From Muscardinus avellanarius (taxonomy: Eukaryota; Chordata; Mammalia; Rodentia; Gliridae), in the NCBI GenBank assembly GCA_963383645.1, contig OY726573.1:19841158-19905157 (forward strand): a stretch of 64,000 bases of DNA, written 5' to 3'. Of this stretch, positions 21,608 to 29,122 are shown piece by piece; positions within the stretch are counted from its first letter, which is position 1; every line of letters begins with the position of its first letter. The notes under the pieces are model-generated. The model saw nothing but the letters and a program-made list of their open reading frames with translations. It had not been told where the DNA came from and searched no databases. The translations under genes were made by a program, and so were the position numbers.

Positions 21608-22670
21608 CTGCGGGTCTGGGGATGGAACTCAGGGGCATTAGACCTCTGAGCTACACCCCCTGCCCATTCATCATCATCATCATCATCATCATTATTATTA
21701 TTAATTATTATTATTATTGGTGGTGGTACTGGGGATGGAACCCTTCTACCTCTGGGTTACACTCTCAGACCTATTTTATATTTTATTTGGAAACAGGGTC
21801 TCTTAAGCCACCTGAGGCTGGCTTTGAACCTGCGTGATCCTCCTGTCTCAGCCTCCCAAGTGCGGGGATTACAAGCGTGCGCCACCATGCCCAGCTTTAT
21901 TCTTTATTTTGAAACAGGGTCTCACTAAGTTGTAGAGGGCCTCACTAAGTAGCGGAGGCTGTCCCTGAACCGTGATCCTTTGGTCTCAGCCTCCCGAATG
22001 CTGGGATTACAAGTGTGCAATACCTCGTCCGGCTTAATGAGACATTTAAAAAATAAAAAAAAAATGGGCTGGAGTTGTAGCTCAGAGATAGAAAGCCCCT
22101 GAATTCAATTCCCAGTACCAGGGAAGAAAGAAAAAACAGACATTTTGTTTGCTGAGCTGTGTCTTTATTTTTTATTTATTTGAGGTACTGGGGTTGGAAC
22201 TTAGGCATTTTACCTCCAAGATACACCCCTAGCCCTATTTTTTATTCTTTATTTTGAAACAGGGTCTCACTAAGTTGCAGAGGGCCTCACCAAGTAGCTG
22301 AGGCTGTCCACAAACGGAGATTGTCCAGTCTCAGCCTCCCAAATGCTGGGATTACAAGCGTGTGCCACCACGCCTGGCTGAGCTTCTGCACTACTGTTTT
22401 AGCTTAGTTATTGGCTGGGTTAATTGATCTAACTGCTGCCGGTGGCAGGTTGGCCACAAAGCACACACAGGGTGTGCCGGGGGCAATCTTCCCTTGAGTT
22501 CCTTCCCCTCTTATGCTTCCTTTCTTTACTTTCACAGTCGCCACTGCGGACGTCTTCTTTGCCATAAATGTTCCACCAAGGAGATACCTATTATAAAGTT
22601 TGATCTCAACAAGCCTGTTCGAGTTTGCAACATTTGCTTTGATGTACTGACTCTGGGTGGGGTCTCTTAG
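707..22670 (+). CDS. ANKFY1: ANKFY1 (Rabankyrin-5), C-terminal 518 residues, eleven exons
   Basis: ANKFY1 is an effector of Rab5 that binds PI3P through a C-terminal FYVE finger and acts on early endosomes and macropinosomes. The family protein is about 1,170 residues with an N-terminal BTB domain, a long ankyrin array and the FYVE finger; only the last part is in the window. Coding exons: 707-875, 2108-2226, 2864-3020, 9725-9925, 12264-12440, 14306-14453, 14890-14980, 15285-15409, 17961-18107, 20818-20908, 22538-22670. All introns are GT-AG and phases agree throughout. About nine ankyrin-like repeats are visible (for example DGQTPLHLAASWG, KLTPLHLAVQAGS, RQTALHLAAQQDL), then a FYVE domain with WCDG, the RKHHCRHCG signature and eight zinc-binding cysteines. 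The frame is intact. Identity is from remembered human protein, with near-identical residues across every exon. Confidence 0.97.
876..2107 (+). other. ANKFY1: ANKFY1 intron with GT repeat and two antisense SINEs
   Basis: 876-1464 has no repeat I recognise. A pure GT repeat occupies 1465-1518 and sits directly on the ID end of a minus-oriented B1-dID SINE at 1519-1709. A second minus SINE covers about 1836-2029. The acceptor tctgtag ends at 2107. Confidence 0.75.
2108..2226 (+). CDS. ANKFY1: ANKFY1 coding exon b
   Basis: Starts on a codon (VRHGCDATCWGPGPGG) after tctgtag and ends with CGTAG|gtctgt, leaving AG of a Ser codon. 119 bp. It encodes the linker between two ankyrin repeats plus TLLHRAIDENNESTTCFLIR. 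Confidence 0.95.
2227..2863 (+). other. ANKFY1: ANKFY1 intron, single-copy looking
   Basis: 637 bp with no SINE, tandem repeat or ORF of interest. It ends in a good polypyrimidine tract (cttcattcctttcag). It is one of the few introns here that has escaped SINE insertion. Confidence 0.75.
2864..3020 (+). CDS. ANKFY1: ANKFY1 coding exon c
   Basis: 157 bp between ttcctttcag and CAG|gtatgc. It completes the Ser codon, then reads GCDVNSPRQPGADGEGEEEA, an acidic linker, followed by the ankyrin repeat DGQTPLHLAASWGLEETVQ and its FGANVNAQ end. Confidence 0.96.
3021..3633 (+). other. ANKFY1: ANKFY1 intron, no recognised repeat
   Basis: About 610 bp at the start of a 6.7 kb intron. I see no SINE or coding signal. 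The stretch 3170-3600 has the look of an old decayed insertion (LTR-like composition) but I cannot name a family. Confidence 0.5.
3634..3861 (-). mobile_element. B1-dID SINE, palindrome-type variant, with 12-bp target duplication
   Basis: Minus-oriented SINE at 3646-3849 flanked by the perfect direct repeat TTGCCTCGTTTT at 3634-3645 and 3850-3861. The ID half carries ggggttcctggaaacc (reverse-complement view) in place of the usual cccctgggttcc region, and the B1 half lacks about 26 bp before the A-rich linker. CpG sites are well kept (cgcgcgg, gcgcgatcc, gcgtgcgcc), which suggests a young insertion. Confidence 0.88.
3926..4305 (-). mobile_element. L1 3' UTR fragment, antisense to ANKFY1
   Basis: Read on the minus strand this ends in ccaataaaaatatattt plus an A-rich tail at about 3940-3926. 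It contains a G-rich polypurine tract (complement of 4036-4066, ccagtccccatcccattccctc and following), both typical of L1 3' UTRs. It is 5' truncated at the junction with the minisatellite at about 4306. An AATTTATTT direct repeat at 3928-3936 and 5295-5303 could be the target duplication of L1 plus minisatellite, but it is AT-rich and weak. Confidence 0.6.
4306..5290. repeat. GC-rich minisatellite, 50-bp unit, about 19 copies
   Basis: Nineteen units start near 4328, each beginning ggccccagcaccggcct or a close variant and carrying catggcaggctccgatcc in the middle; unit length is 50 bp with a few 49-55 bp variants. Units differ from one another by roughly 10-25 percent by eye, so the array is not freshly homogenised. 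The unit is almost free of stop codons, so long open frames run through it on both strands (up to 149 codons at 4845-5294 minus) with a protein period of 50 residues because 50 is not a multiple of 3. No conserved domain is visible and I treat those frames as artefacts. In the L1 sense direction the array lies directly 5' of the L1 3' UTR. Confidence 0.9.
5304..7152. mobile_element. Dense cluster of B1-dID SINEs, one plus-oriented element nested in a minus one
   Basis: Minus ID halves lie at about 5318-5370, 5385-5440 and 5465-5517. A minus SINE at 5518-5612 and 5843-5960 is split by a plus SINE at 5621-5815, with aaacagtctc / aaacagatctc at the two borders. Further minus elements lie at 5962-6174, 6175-6320 (B1 half only) and 6321-6540. 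Plus elements are at 6569-6843. A CA repeat covers 6844-6876 and a (CTC)n tract 6909-6977, followed by a minus B1 half at 6990-7152. Confidence 0.75.
6909..6977. repeat. (CTC)n microsatellite, about 23 units
   Basis: Pure 69-bp CTC tract following a CA repeat (6844-6876) and a short pyrimidine-rich linker. The plus (RNA-like) strand of ANKFY1 is all pyrimidine for about 100 bp here. Translated it gives long Pro runs that are not a gene. Confidence 0.95.
7167..7406 (-). mobile_element. B1-dID SINE (type 1) with 13-bp target duplication
   Basis: Full-length minus SINE at 7181-7393 bounded by TAGAGGAATACTT at 7167-7179 and 7394-7406. The order in plus view is poly-T, ID half, tattctttattttgaa linker, B1 half ending in cacacctggc. 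Confidence 0.88.
7407..7826 (+). other. ANKFY1: ANKFY1 intron, no recognised feature
   Basis: About 420 bp between SINEs with no repeat, ORF of note or splice-like exon that I can support. Confidence 0.6.
7827..8650 (-). mobile_element. Five minus-oriented B1-dID SINEs in a row
   Basis: Elements or halves at about 7830-8004, 8058-8232, 8262-8408, 8409-8520 and 8530-8650, all antisense to ANKFY1. Several keep only the B1 half. They differ clearly from one another, so they are older than the palindrome-type copies. 8651-8792 between these and the next cluster is unremarkable. Confidence 0.7.
8793..9222 (+). mobile_element. Plus B1-dID SINE split by a young minus palindrome-type SINE
   Basis: The outer plus element starts at 8793 (gctgggtgtggtggc) and its ID half resumes at 9162-9222. 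It is split by a minus palindrome-type SINE at 8957-9161 with the perfect 14-bp target duplication TGGAGTACAGTTTT at 8943-8956 and 9162-9175. The inner element is almost identical to the one at 3646-3849. Confidence 0.9.
9228..9690 (+). mobile_element. Plus SINE pair: palindrome-type element nested in type 1, ending near exon d
   Basis: The outer plus SINE has its B1 half at 9228-9355 and its ID half at about 9597-9669 with a tail to 9685. The inner plus palindrome-type SINE covers about 9356-9595 and contains gggtttccaggaacccc at about 9517-9533. Insertion was at the internal A-rich linker. The outer tail ends about 39 bp before the acceptor of exon d. Confidence 0.82.
9725..9925 (+). CDS. 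ANKFY1: ANKFY1 coding exon d
   Basis: 201 bp, 67 whole codons, between ttcccatag and CAG|gtgagt. It encodes DAEGRTPVHVAISNQHSV, then SHPDIHLNARDRQGLTPFAC and KNNKAAEAILKRESGAAEQ, two ankyrin repeats. Confidence 0.97.
9926..12263 (+). other. ANKFY1: ANKFY1 intron with four or five antisense SINEs
   Basis: Minus SINEs lie at about 10022-10199 (internally shortened), 10478-10684 (flanked by TGGACAACTTTT / TGGAGAACTTTT, a target duplication with one mismatch), and a nested pair: outer ID half 10905-10975 with B1 half 11212-11352, inner element 10976-11207. 10200-10465 and 11353-12263 hold nothing I recognise. Confidence 0.72.
12264..12440 (+). CDS. ANKFY1: ANKFY1 coding exon e
   Basis: 177 bp, 59 whole codons, between cgactcag and CTG|gtaagt. 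It reads VDNKGRNFLHVAVQNSDIES, then NVNSRVQDASKLTPLHLAVQ and AGSEIIVRNL, one complete ankyrin repeat and most of another. Confidence 0.97.
12441..14305 (+). other. ANKFY1: ANKFY1 intron with repeated SINE insertion at one site
   Basis: A minus SINE lies at 12698-12873. Two minus SINEs (13187-13416 and 13430-13640) are separated and flanked by three copies of one target, described separately. A fourth minus SINE at 13783-13990 has the perfect 16-bp target duplication TAACTAAACCCTCTTT at 13767-13782 and 13991-14006. Stretches 12874-13176 and 14007-14305 hold no recognised repeat. Confidence 0.8.
13177..13653 (-). mobile_element. Two SINEs inserted successively at the same target
   Basis: AAGAGCTGCC occurs at 13177-13186, AAGAGCTGCA at 13417-13426 and AAGAGCTGCC at 13641-13650, each followed by a T run. 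Between the first two lies a type 1 B1-dID SINE (minus); between the last two lies a palindrome-type SINE (minus) preceded by a TTTA repeat. The order fits one insertion creating the duplication and a second using one of the copies. Confidence 0.85.
14306..14453 (+). CDS. ANKFY1: ANKFY1 coding exon f
   Basis: 148 bp after acttctatag; the first codons read LLAGAKVNELTKHRQ, continuing NL of exon e as in the remembered family sequence (NLLLAGAKV). It then reads TALHLAAQQDLPTICSVLL and MDENGNN, ending with one base of an Ala codon before gtgatt. A second AG at 14314-14315, ten bases inside, would shift the frame, so the upstream acceptor is the coding one. Confidence 0.95.
14454..14889 (+). other. 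ANKFY1: ANKFY1 intron, no repeat
   Basis: 436 bp without SINE, microsatellite or other recognised element. Confidence 0.75.
14890..14980 (+). CDS. ANKFY1: ANKFY1 coding exon g
   Basis: 91 bp between actccccag and TGAG|gtgaga. It reads ALHLAVMHSRLNNIRVLLTE and then CTVDAEAFNL, an ankyrin repeat, and leaves AG of an Arg codon. Confidence 0.95.
14981..15284 (+). other. ANKFY1: ANKFY1 intron, no repeat
   Basis: 304 bp, no recognised element; ends in tgtttttatcag. Confidence 0.75.
15285..15409 (+). CDS. ANKFY1: ANKFY1 coding exon h
   Basis: 125 bp. It reads GQSPLHILGQYGKENAAAIF and then DLFLECMPEYPLDKPDAEGN. The donor region has three overlapping GT options (15410, 15412, 15414); only 15410 keeps the frame with the next exon, although gtaagg at 15414 fits the donor consensus better. 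Confidence 0.92.
15410..17960 (+). other. ANKFY1: ANKFY1 intron with a run of plus-oriented SINEs
   Basis: A minus SINE at 15749-15962 is flanked by TAAACATACTT on both sides. Plus elements follow: 15985-16104, 16105-16225 (split before its ID half by a full-length ID at 16232-16314), 16400-16605, 16631-16769 (B1 half), 16772-16978 (type 2) with an AAAT repeat at 16979-17028, then 17036-17115 plus 17346-17440 split by 17117-17345. 15410-15736 and 17441-17960 hold no recognised repeat. Confidence 0.72.
16232..16314 (-). mobile_element. Full-length ID element (tRNA-Ala-like SINE)
   Basis: In reverse complement it reads ttagctcagtgccaaagcg, cttgcctggcaggcacaagg and ccctgggttcaatcctcagc, so the tRNA-like middle that is missing from the B1-dID elements is present. 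It has lost A and B box matches by a few bases and is a SINE, not a functional tRNA gene. Confidence 0.7.
17961..18107 (+). CDS. ANKFY1: ANKFY1 coding exon i
   Basis: 147 bp between tattttgcag and TTAG|gtgagt. It reads LLLAYMKGNANLCRAIVRSG, then ARLGVNNNQGVNIFNYQVAT and KQLLFRLL, the last ankyrin-like segment before the FYVE linker. Confidence 0.97.
18108..20817 (+). other. ANKFY1: ANKFY1 intron with GT repeat, SINEs and an L1 fragment
   Basis: A GT repeat at 18171-18202 abuts the ID end of a minus SINE at 18204-18400. A second minus SINE covers 18867-19022. An L1 fragment (described separately) spans about 19120-20070 and carries SINEs at 19500-19675, 19690-19748 and 19749-19955. 18401-18866 and 20071-20817 hold no recognised repeat; a 190-codon open frame in the latter looks fortuitous. 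Confidence 0.7.
19120..20070 (+). mobile_element. L1 3' end fragment, interrupted by plus SINEs
   Basis: 19120-19499 matches the well-known L1 ORF2 end and 3' UTR pattern: atccatggatgaataggtaaa, cagcaacataggtg, taagtgaaataaacctggcac and catgtgtggaagctgaag. The 3' UTR resumes at about 19960-20070 (taatcattacacattgttta, cacactgtattccatacatt). The 460 bp between are B1-dID SINEs. It is in the sense direction of ANKFY1, old and inactive. Confidence 0.75.
20818..20908 (+). CDS. ANKFY1: ANKFY1 coding exon j (start of FYVE finger)
   Basis: 91 bp between tgttgcag and CACTG|gtaagg. It encodes DMLSKEPPWCDGSNCYECTA and KFGVTTRKHH, that is the WxxD motif, the first zinc cysteine pair and the first part of the RKHHC motif; the Cys codon is split TG|T across the intron. 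Confidence 0.97.
20909..22537 (+). other. ANKFY1: ANKFY1 last intron with nested SINEs
   Basis: A minus SINE (21020-21118 and 21248-21343) is split by a short plus SINE (21119-21238) that lacks most of its B1 half; GAAATAGGGCCT borders both sides. A three-level nest lies at 21500-22125 (separate entry). A minus SINE at 22168-22376 has GCTGAGCT on both sides. 21344-21499 and 22380-22537 hold no recognised repeat. Confidence 0.75.
21500..22125. mobile_element. Three-level nested SINE cluster with TTTA and ATC/ATT repeats
   Basis: The outer plus SINE has its B1 start at 21505-21570 and its ID half at 22060-22125. Inside it, a minus type 1 SINE has its ID half at 21609-21666 and its B1 half at 21896-22035. 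Inside that, a third minus SINE covers 21719-21893. A TTTA repeat (21573-21608) and an ATC-then-ATT repeat (21668-21718) mark the poly-T ends of the two inner insertions. Confidence 0.75.
22538..22670 (+). CDS. ANKFY1: ANKFY1 terminal coding exon k (FYVE finger and stop)
   Basis: 133 bp after tactttcacag. It reads CRHCGRLLCHKCSTKEIPII, then KFDLNKPVRVCNICFDVLTL and GGVS, ending in TAG at 22668-22670. Together with exon j it supplies all eight zinc cysteines and the basic HHCRHCG PI3P-binding patch. Confidence 0.98.
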
Positions 22671-23124
22671 TGAGCTCCCAGTGGGTCTAGCCACCTCCCA
22701 GTCATCCCCAGCCTGCTCCCTCAGCCAGGGCAGCAGCTGGCCTTGTCTTCCTGGCAGTAGACTGGAGCAGTTAAGAACCATGGCGATTCCATTTCAGATG
22801 ATTCTGTATGATTGTCACTGTGTTGGACTATGACCAATTTCACTCAATGTCTCACTAATCGGACCAGGCCATCTAGCCTAAGTGATAAATGTGATAGGAA
22901 TTAAAACCCATTCTGCTAATGACATACAAGGACACTTTGAAACCATTTCCCCCTAGTAGCTCAGCTGGCTGCCTGACGCGCGGGCTTCACGTGGGTAAGT
23001 GGCTGTGGACTTTTCTGAGGTGTTTTCATAAAGTTAATAGGATCCTCTTACCCTGAAGGTTTTTTTGTTTTTGTTTTTTTTTAAGCGAAACTATAATTTT
23101 AGTGAGTTCTTCCCCTTTTTAAAG

Positions 23125-23365
23125 GTGAAATCTTGAGCCGGGCGTGGTGGCGCACGCTTGTAATCCCAGCATTCGGGAGGCTGAGACCGGAGGATCGCAG
23201 TTCGCAGACAGCCTTAGCTACTTAGGCTCTCTGCAACTTAGCGAGACCCTGTTTCAAAATAAAGAATAAAAAAATAGGGCAGGGGGTGTAGCTCGGAGGT
23301 TGAATGGCCCTGGGTTTCACCCCTAGACCAGAAAAAAAAAAAAAAAAAAAAAAAAGTGAAATCTT
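23125..23365 (+). mobile_element. B1-dID SINE (type 1) in ANKFY1 3' UTR, target duplication visible
   Basis: Full-length plus SINE at 23135-23355 with GTGAAATCTT at 23125-23134 and 23356-23365. The linker carries aataaagaataaaa, which contains two AATAAA hexamers in the sense strand of the gene. Confidence 0.9.
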
Positions 23366-24745
23366 TCTAAACAGGGTTCAAAGATGAGAGCTGAAAAAAA
23401 CGTGGCCTTAACAACTGAAAGCTTTCCCAGTGTCAGTGTTCCTGCTGCCGGGTCGGGCATGCAGTCTGGCGGCCTCTCGTCCTGCTGCGTCCTGTCTGTC
23501 GAGTCCTCAGTCACTGCGGCTAGAGTGGTGGGAGAAATGCACTTTTATTGTGCTGCACTTTTTATATAGCTACATTGTTGGTGATTCCAATTGAAAAGTC
23601 CATAATAAGAAATGTCCTTATGCATCCTCATATCAGTGAATCTAATGTTCAGCTGTCATCCAAGCTAATCCTAATCACACAGGCCAAGCGCTGGGAAGGG
23701 GGATCAACAAAACTTCAGCCCCAGGCAGCTCCAGCTGAAACCCTCCTTGCTTATGTTGTCAGTGCTCTGTTGGTGTTGCTTGCCCCCGCCCCAGGAGGGT
23801 CAGGAGCTGAGGCCCAGTCGAATATGTGCAGCCCATTTTGGATGGCTCTGGTCTGACTGCTGAAGGAGCCCTCCAGAACTTGTTGGGGCCTTAGTCGCTG
23901 CTAGCACCTGTGTTAACCCTGAGGTGTTAAACTTCTTTTCTTTTGAAGATATGGCCAGTTTTTAAAAAATACACATTAAAAATGAAACTTCTACCACTGC
24001 TTTTTAAAAACATACTACTCTGAGATGAACAATTTGTACCCTATAGTTATACTCAGAGATTAATAGCATCATATATACTGATTTTTTCCATTTAATAACC
24101 ACTACATTTTTTTTTGCATTAATGAAGTGTGGATATGTGTAAAAGGGACTAAATATTTTTTTGCATCATCTTGTTTGTCTGTCTTTTGGATAGTGGTATG
24201 TCCTCTATGTTGCAGTAGATTTATACATTCTGTTGCCTAAATATGACTGTAAAATGCGCTGATAAACTGGAGTGCTACTTTTTAAAAATATTTCTGTGAT
24301 TTATAAGATATATATGCTTTTATGTTAATATGAGCTTGTGCACAATGTTTAAAAGAAAAATATTAATGAGAAGAGTTCCTTAATCCCCCAGTCTGTGGCA
24401 TATTTCATATAGAATTTTTATATAAAAACTCAACCAAGTCTTGGCAAATGACCATGTAAAGTAAGTGGTCAGTTTCCATTTTCTGTTGTCTGAAAAGGGC
24501 CACAGTGACCTATGGCTTAGTTAGGAATCTTGATTCTTTGACTAGGAAGTAAAATGATGATGATTGAGATATAAATTGAGGTGGTTGGTACATATATAAC
24601 TTGCTCTTTACTGTTCCTAGTGGAGAGAAGAGGATAGGGACTCCATCAGGGGTGAGGCTGACGGTCCTGCCCTTGCCTGCCATGCCAGTTTCAGTAATGA
24701 TCTGGCTTGTAATTGCAGTTGAAATCTCAAGATCATGTTTAAAAT

Positions 24746-24980
24746 GTGTTGATTCAAAGCCGGGTGTGGTACACACGCTTGTAATCCCAGTACTTGGGAT
24801 GCTGAGACAGGAGGATCACGCAGGCTCAAAGCCAGCCTCAGCTACTTAGCAAGGCTCTCAGCAACTGAGACCCTGTTTCCAAACAAAATATATAATAGGT
24901 CTGGGAGTGTAGCCTGGAGGTGGAAGGCCCTGGGTTCTATCCCCAGTGCCACACACACCAAAAAAATTAAAGTGTTGATT
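24746..24980 (+). mobile_element. B1-dID SINE (type 2) in ANKFY1 3' UTR
   Basis: Plus SINE at 24755-24971 flanked by GTGTTGATT at 24746-24754 and 24972-24980. It is type 2: the B1 half has acgcaggctcaaagcc and the linker is ccaaacaaaatatataatag. Confidence 0.88.
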
Positions 24981-25212
24981 TAAGCTTGTGTTTTTTCAGA
25001 GTCCAGGGATAGCAATGGTACTGACCAGTCATGGTTGGGGGAACATTTTTTGAGTTTTGCATCAGCGCATTCATGTAGATTAGAGAACACACATCTCCCC
25101 GTCGTCCCACACTGATGCTTCCTGGGCTGTGTGACTGCTACATGCGCTGCCTGCCCCTGCCAGACAGTCAGTCCCTGTCTTGCTCCTTGTGCTGTCAAGA
25201 CTCAACTATAAA

Positions 25213-25444
25213 ACTGCCTAGCTGGGCGCGGTGCTGCATGCTTGTAATCCCAGCATTTGGGAGGCTGAGACAGGAGGATCACGGTTCATGGCCAGCCTCA
25301 GCTACTTAGGCCTTTTACAACTCAGCGAGACCCTGTTTCAAAATAAAGAATAAAATATAGGGCTGAGGGTGTCACCCAGAGGTAGAATGCCTCTGGGCTC
25401 CATCCCCAGTACCACACACAAAAAATAAATAACACTGCCTAGCT
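25213..25444 (+). mobile_element. B1-dID SINE (type 1) in ANKFY1 3' UTR
   Basis: Plus SINE at 25224-25433 flanked by ACTGCCTAGCT at 25213-25223 and 25434-25444. The linker again holds aataaagaataaaa. Confidence 0.9.
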
Positions 25445-26762
25445 ATTCTTGTTCAATTTTAATCAGTAGCTTGAGTACGAGTAGCAGAAACTTAATTTTA
25501 TTCATTCCCAAAGTTGCCAATTTTGAATGGAGCAAGAATAAACATATTTCGCCACATCATTCACCACTGTTATGCTAATTAGCTTTGTAAATGCCTCATA
25601 CTTTTTAAGGCAGGTATAAACTGTGTGCTCTCTAAAATCAAATGGCTTAATTTGCGATGATCCTGATACGGAAATGTCCCACAAACGTAAGTGCCTACAC
25701 TCAGGACTATAGTTCCAGGTATCTCTTCAGTGGACTCTCACTGAGTGAGGTATTAGAACCTGTGTTCCATTTGGAGTTTTGTGCCTGTGCACTGTCAACC
25801 CCAATTTCCAGTTTAGTCAAGGCTGGATTAGATTGCTCGGTTCACCTGCTACATTCTCTCCAAGGAGTGGGGTCCTTGTGACCTTTAGTCCTCTACCTCA
25901 GAGCCCCGAGTCACTTCTGACCACCCTGACCAGCTTCCTCCCTCTGCCCGATGGGCCCCTGCGTGTAGCCCGGTGCGCGTGTGGTCTCACACTCTCCCCG
26001 CGTCCCTCATGTGTGGAACTGGCGTCAGTCGTGTCCGCAGGCCATGGGTGGAGGGAAGGCTTGGGGGGGAAGAGCATGGACTCCACCTAGGTTTCCTTCC
26101 TCTGGAGAAGGAGTGCTGTGTAATGCTTAGATCTGAGAGGCAAACCACCCACGCCAGTGACACTGGCACACGCAAATAACCTTACGCCTCCCCCGCAGAC
26201 ACATCTGCTTCTCTCTCAGTGAGCCCCAGAAGGACCACCTGCAGCGCCAGCGCCCCCTCCCGGCTGGGGAGAGGCACCTGCCCGGATGGCCGTGACTTAG
26301 TGAAGAGCTGAGTGTTTGTTGAGATAAAAACGAAACACTTAAGCCCACAGCAGTTGTAGATGCCTTAAAGAATTTGTTTGGAAGACAAACGGTTCCTACA
26401 CAGTTCCTCTTTTATGTGGCAAAATAATAATCTGTCACAACTGACAACAGCTGCTCTCTGTAGCTAGGGAGTTGTGATGTGTCTCCTCATCTCAATTTAC
26501 TGACTTGCCTTCTTGCAGAGGCGTGGAGTTGGCTGTTCGTGACATCCTTGTGGCACCAAGGGCAAGGGCAGTGGCTTGGGCAGAAACTGCTGGTACACAC
26601 TTGGGTCAGTCATCTTGGCCCCCATACTTTTTGGGGTGGTGCTCATTGTGGGATGAAGGCATCATTGGCCATGGCGCTTATCAGCTTTGTTTCTTTGGAG
26701 TCCATGTAATGGAATGTATTTTTCAAATACTGATATTTGCATTTTATGTAACAATTCCTTAT

Positions 26763-26768
26763 AATAAA
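26763..26768 (+). terminator. ANKFY1: Candidate ANKFY1 polyadenylation signal AATAAA
   Basis: Canonical hexamer within ccttataataaaatgaggt, preceded by AT-rich UTR-like sequence and followed by a T-rich stretch (attgtctatttatag). It is the last non-SINE AATAAA before the intergenic SINE cluster. Confidence 0.55.
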
Positions 26769-26785
26769 ATGAGGTAAAATTGTCT

Positions 26786-29122
26786 ATTTATAGTAAAGAG
26801 TTTAATAAGACATTTGTAGTTACTTCTAATACAGAGGTACCAATAAGCATTAAAAGCAAACAAAAAACATCTTGACATGTGAGCAAATTTCTTCTAACAG
26901 CAGCCTCCTTCTAGGAAAGTCAGAATTACAGCATTTTCCAACATCCTGTTGACAGTGGTCAGATATAGCTATTTTAGGCAAAGAGAGCAGCTGCCTGAAC
27001 CTACCAAGCTCCAGGCAGACCTCAGCTCCGTGATGGGCATGGCCATGGATGCAGTCTTGTCACCCAAACCCATTGAACTTCTCCCAAGTACTCTAGAAAT
27101 AACTTTACCCTTCTGGCTGTTAATTTAGGAGCCATCCCCCTGACTGAAGTTTATTTTTATTAATTTTTAAATACTTTTTGACTGCACTGGGTATAGATCA
27201 GGGGCATTATTCTACCTCCCAGCTACATCCCCTGCCGTATCTTTTTGTTTTTGACATGGGTGTCTCACCAAGTTGCAGAAGGCCTTGCTAAGTAGCTGAG
27301 GCTGGCTGCGAATCATCAATCCTATCTCAGCCTCCCAAGTACTGGGATTATAAGTGTGTACCACCATGTCTGCCTCTGAGATTTAGATGGAGACACACTG
27401 GGCTTCAGCAAATACTTGGGAAAGCTTAAGGGCTCACAAATTAAAACAAACAAATCTCAAGAGTGTGCCAAGTGTAGTGGCACTCTTGTAATCCCAGTAT
27501 TTGGGAGGCTGAAATAAGATCGCAAATCCCCCCACCCACCCACACTGGGATTTGAACCCAGGGGCATTCTACCTCCAAGCTACACTATACCCTAGCCCTA
27601 TTTATTTTTTCTTCAGTACTAGGGATGGAAAAAGGGGCATTGTACTTCCAAGCTACAACCCAGCCCTATTTTTCAAACAGGATTTCACTGAGTTGCGAAG
27701 GGCCTCGCTAAGTATAGCTGAGGCTGTCTGCGAACCACGATCCTCTGAACTCTGCCTCCCGAATGCTGGGATCACAAGCATGCGCCACCACACCCAGGCC
27801 CTGGCCCTATTTTTATTTTTTATTTTGAAACAGGGTCTCATTAAGTTGCTGAAAGCTTTACTAAGTTGCTTAGGCTAGCCTCAAACCTGTGATCCTCCTA
27901 TCTCAGCCTTAAAAGATAAAAAAGAGCTAGTAGAGCTCAGAGATAGAACACTCCTGGGTTCAATCCCCAGAACCACACATACAATGTCCCTGTACAGACT
28001 ACAACTCTAGGACCTCACCTAGTGCTCAAAACTCCAACCCCAAGTAATCCTAGTAGAAACCCTTGAGGCAAACAAGTGCTGACTACCCTGACCTTTGCTT
28101 GACATTGCTCACACTACAGGGTAAAACTGCTCAGCCACCACAGGGCAGCTTCTGCCCCAGTCACTGGCAATACCTGTGGTGGCTTCCTGTGGCACAGTAG
28201 CTATGGCAGCTAAGGAAATCCTACCTCTAGCAAGAGTTGGGGAGCTTTATGCCCCCTTTCTGGACTATGAGATGGAAACCTCTCAATGCTGGTACAGAGA
28301 TGAGAAAGAGGTGCCTTGCATGGGGCGTGGCCCAGCACGTTTTTGTCTTTTCCTTCTGCCAGCAAGGCTAATGGAATGCTCAGCCTGGCCTGGGCTTTCC
28401 GTGCCTGCCTTCCGGAAGGGGCTGCCTCCTCCAGTTTTGCCCAGTGCCACCTCTGCTATAGAGATGTCTCTCCAGTAATTATCAGCTTATAGCAGGACCC
28501 TTTAGACCATTTAATAGGACAGCTCATTCACGTTGAGTCGTTTGCTTTCAAATGAGGGAAGTTCTTAACCAAAAAAGTAAGGTACATTTACTTAGTAGTC
28601 AATTCTGGCAATGCCTAAAAAGTACCAGACTTCTGACTGAAGCAAGACCTTAGAACCCTTGTTCCAGGACAAATTGGCCAGCCTCAGATGCCTGCTCAGC
28701 TCCTTGCCCAATGGACTCATTTCTACTTTGATACCAACCATCTTAAAGAATGGCACAATGACTGTAATCCAGTACTTGGAAGCTGAGATGAGGGTTGCAG
28801 GTTTGAGGCCTGCTTCAGCAACATAGTGAGACCCTCAGCAACTTAGGAAGACCCTGTTTCAGAATAAAAATAAAGCCAGGCAAGGTGGTGCACTTGTGTA
28901 ATCCTGTACTTGGGAGGCTGAGACAGGAGGATCCAGGTTCAAGGCCAGCCTCAGCAATATAGTGAGATCCTAAGCAACTTGACGCCGTTTCCAAATAAAA
29001 ATAGGGCTGTGGTGTGGCTTGGAGGTGGACCGCCTCTGGGTTCCATCCCCAGCACCACAAACACTAACGTAGGGCTCTGAGGCGGAATGCCCTGGTTTCA
29101 ATCCAGTACCACGCACACACAC
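26786..29122. other. Intergenic DNA with SINE clusters
   Basis: 26786-27149 and 27986-28744 hold no recognised repeat or gene. A minus SINE covers 27150-27375. A three-level nest occupies 27464-27985: outer plus (27464-27527 and 27905-27985), middle minus (27536-27600 and 27800-27904), inner minus (27603-27799). Plus SINEs at 28750-28874 and 29069-29122 are two parts of one element split by a plus SINE at 28875-29067. Confidence 0.65.

Larger units (their letters stand above)
22671..26785 (+). other. ANKFY1: ANKFY1 3' UTR
   Basis: About 4.1 kb without introns after the stop codon. 22671-23120, 23370-24745, 24985-25210 and 25450-26785 are single-copy sequence with AT-rich, UTR-like stretches (23930-24440). 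Three plus-oriented SINEs interrupt it. The end is inferred from the AATAAA at 26763 and could instead be upstream, for example near ATTAAA sites around 22900 and 23975. Confidence 0.65.
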
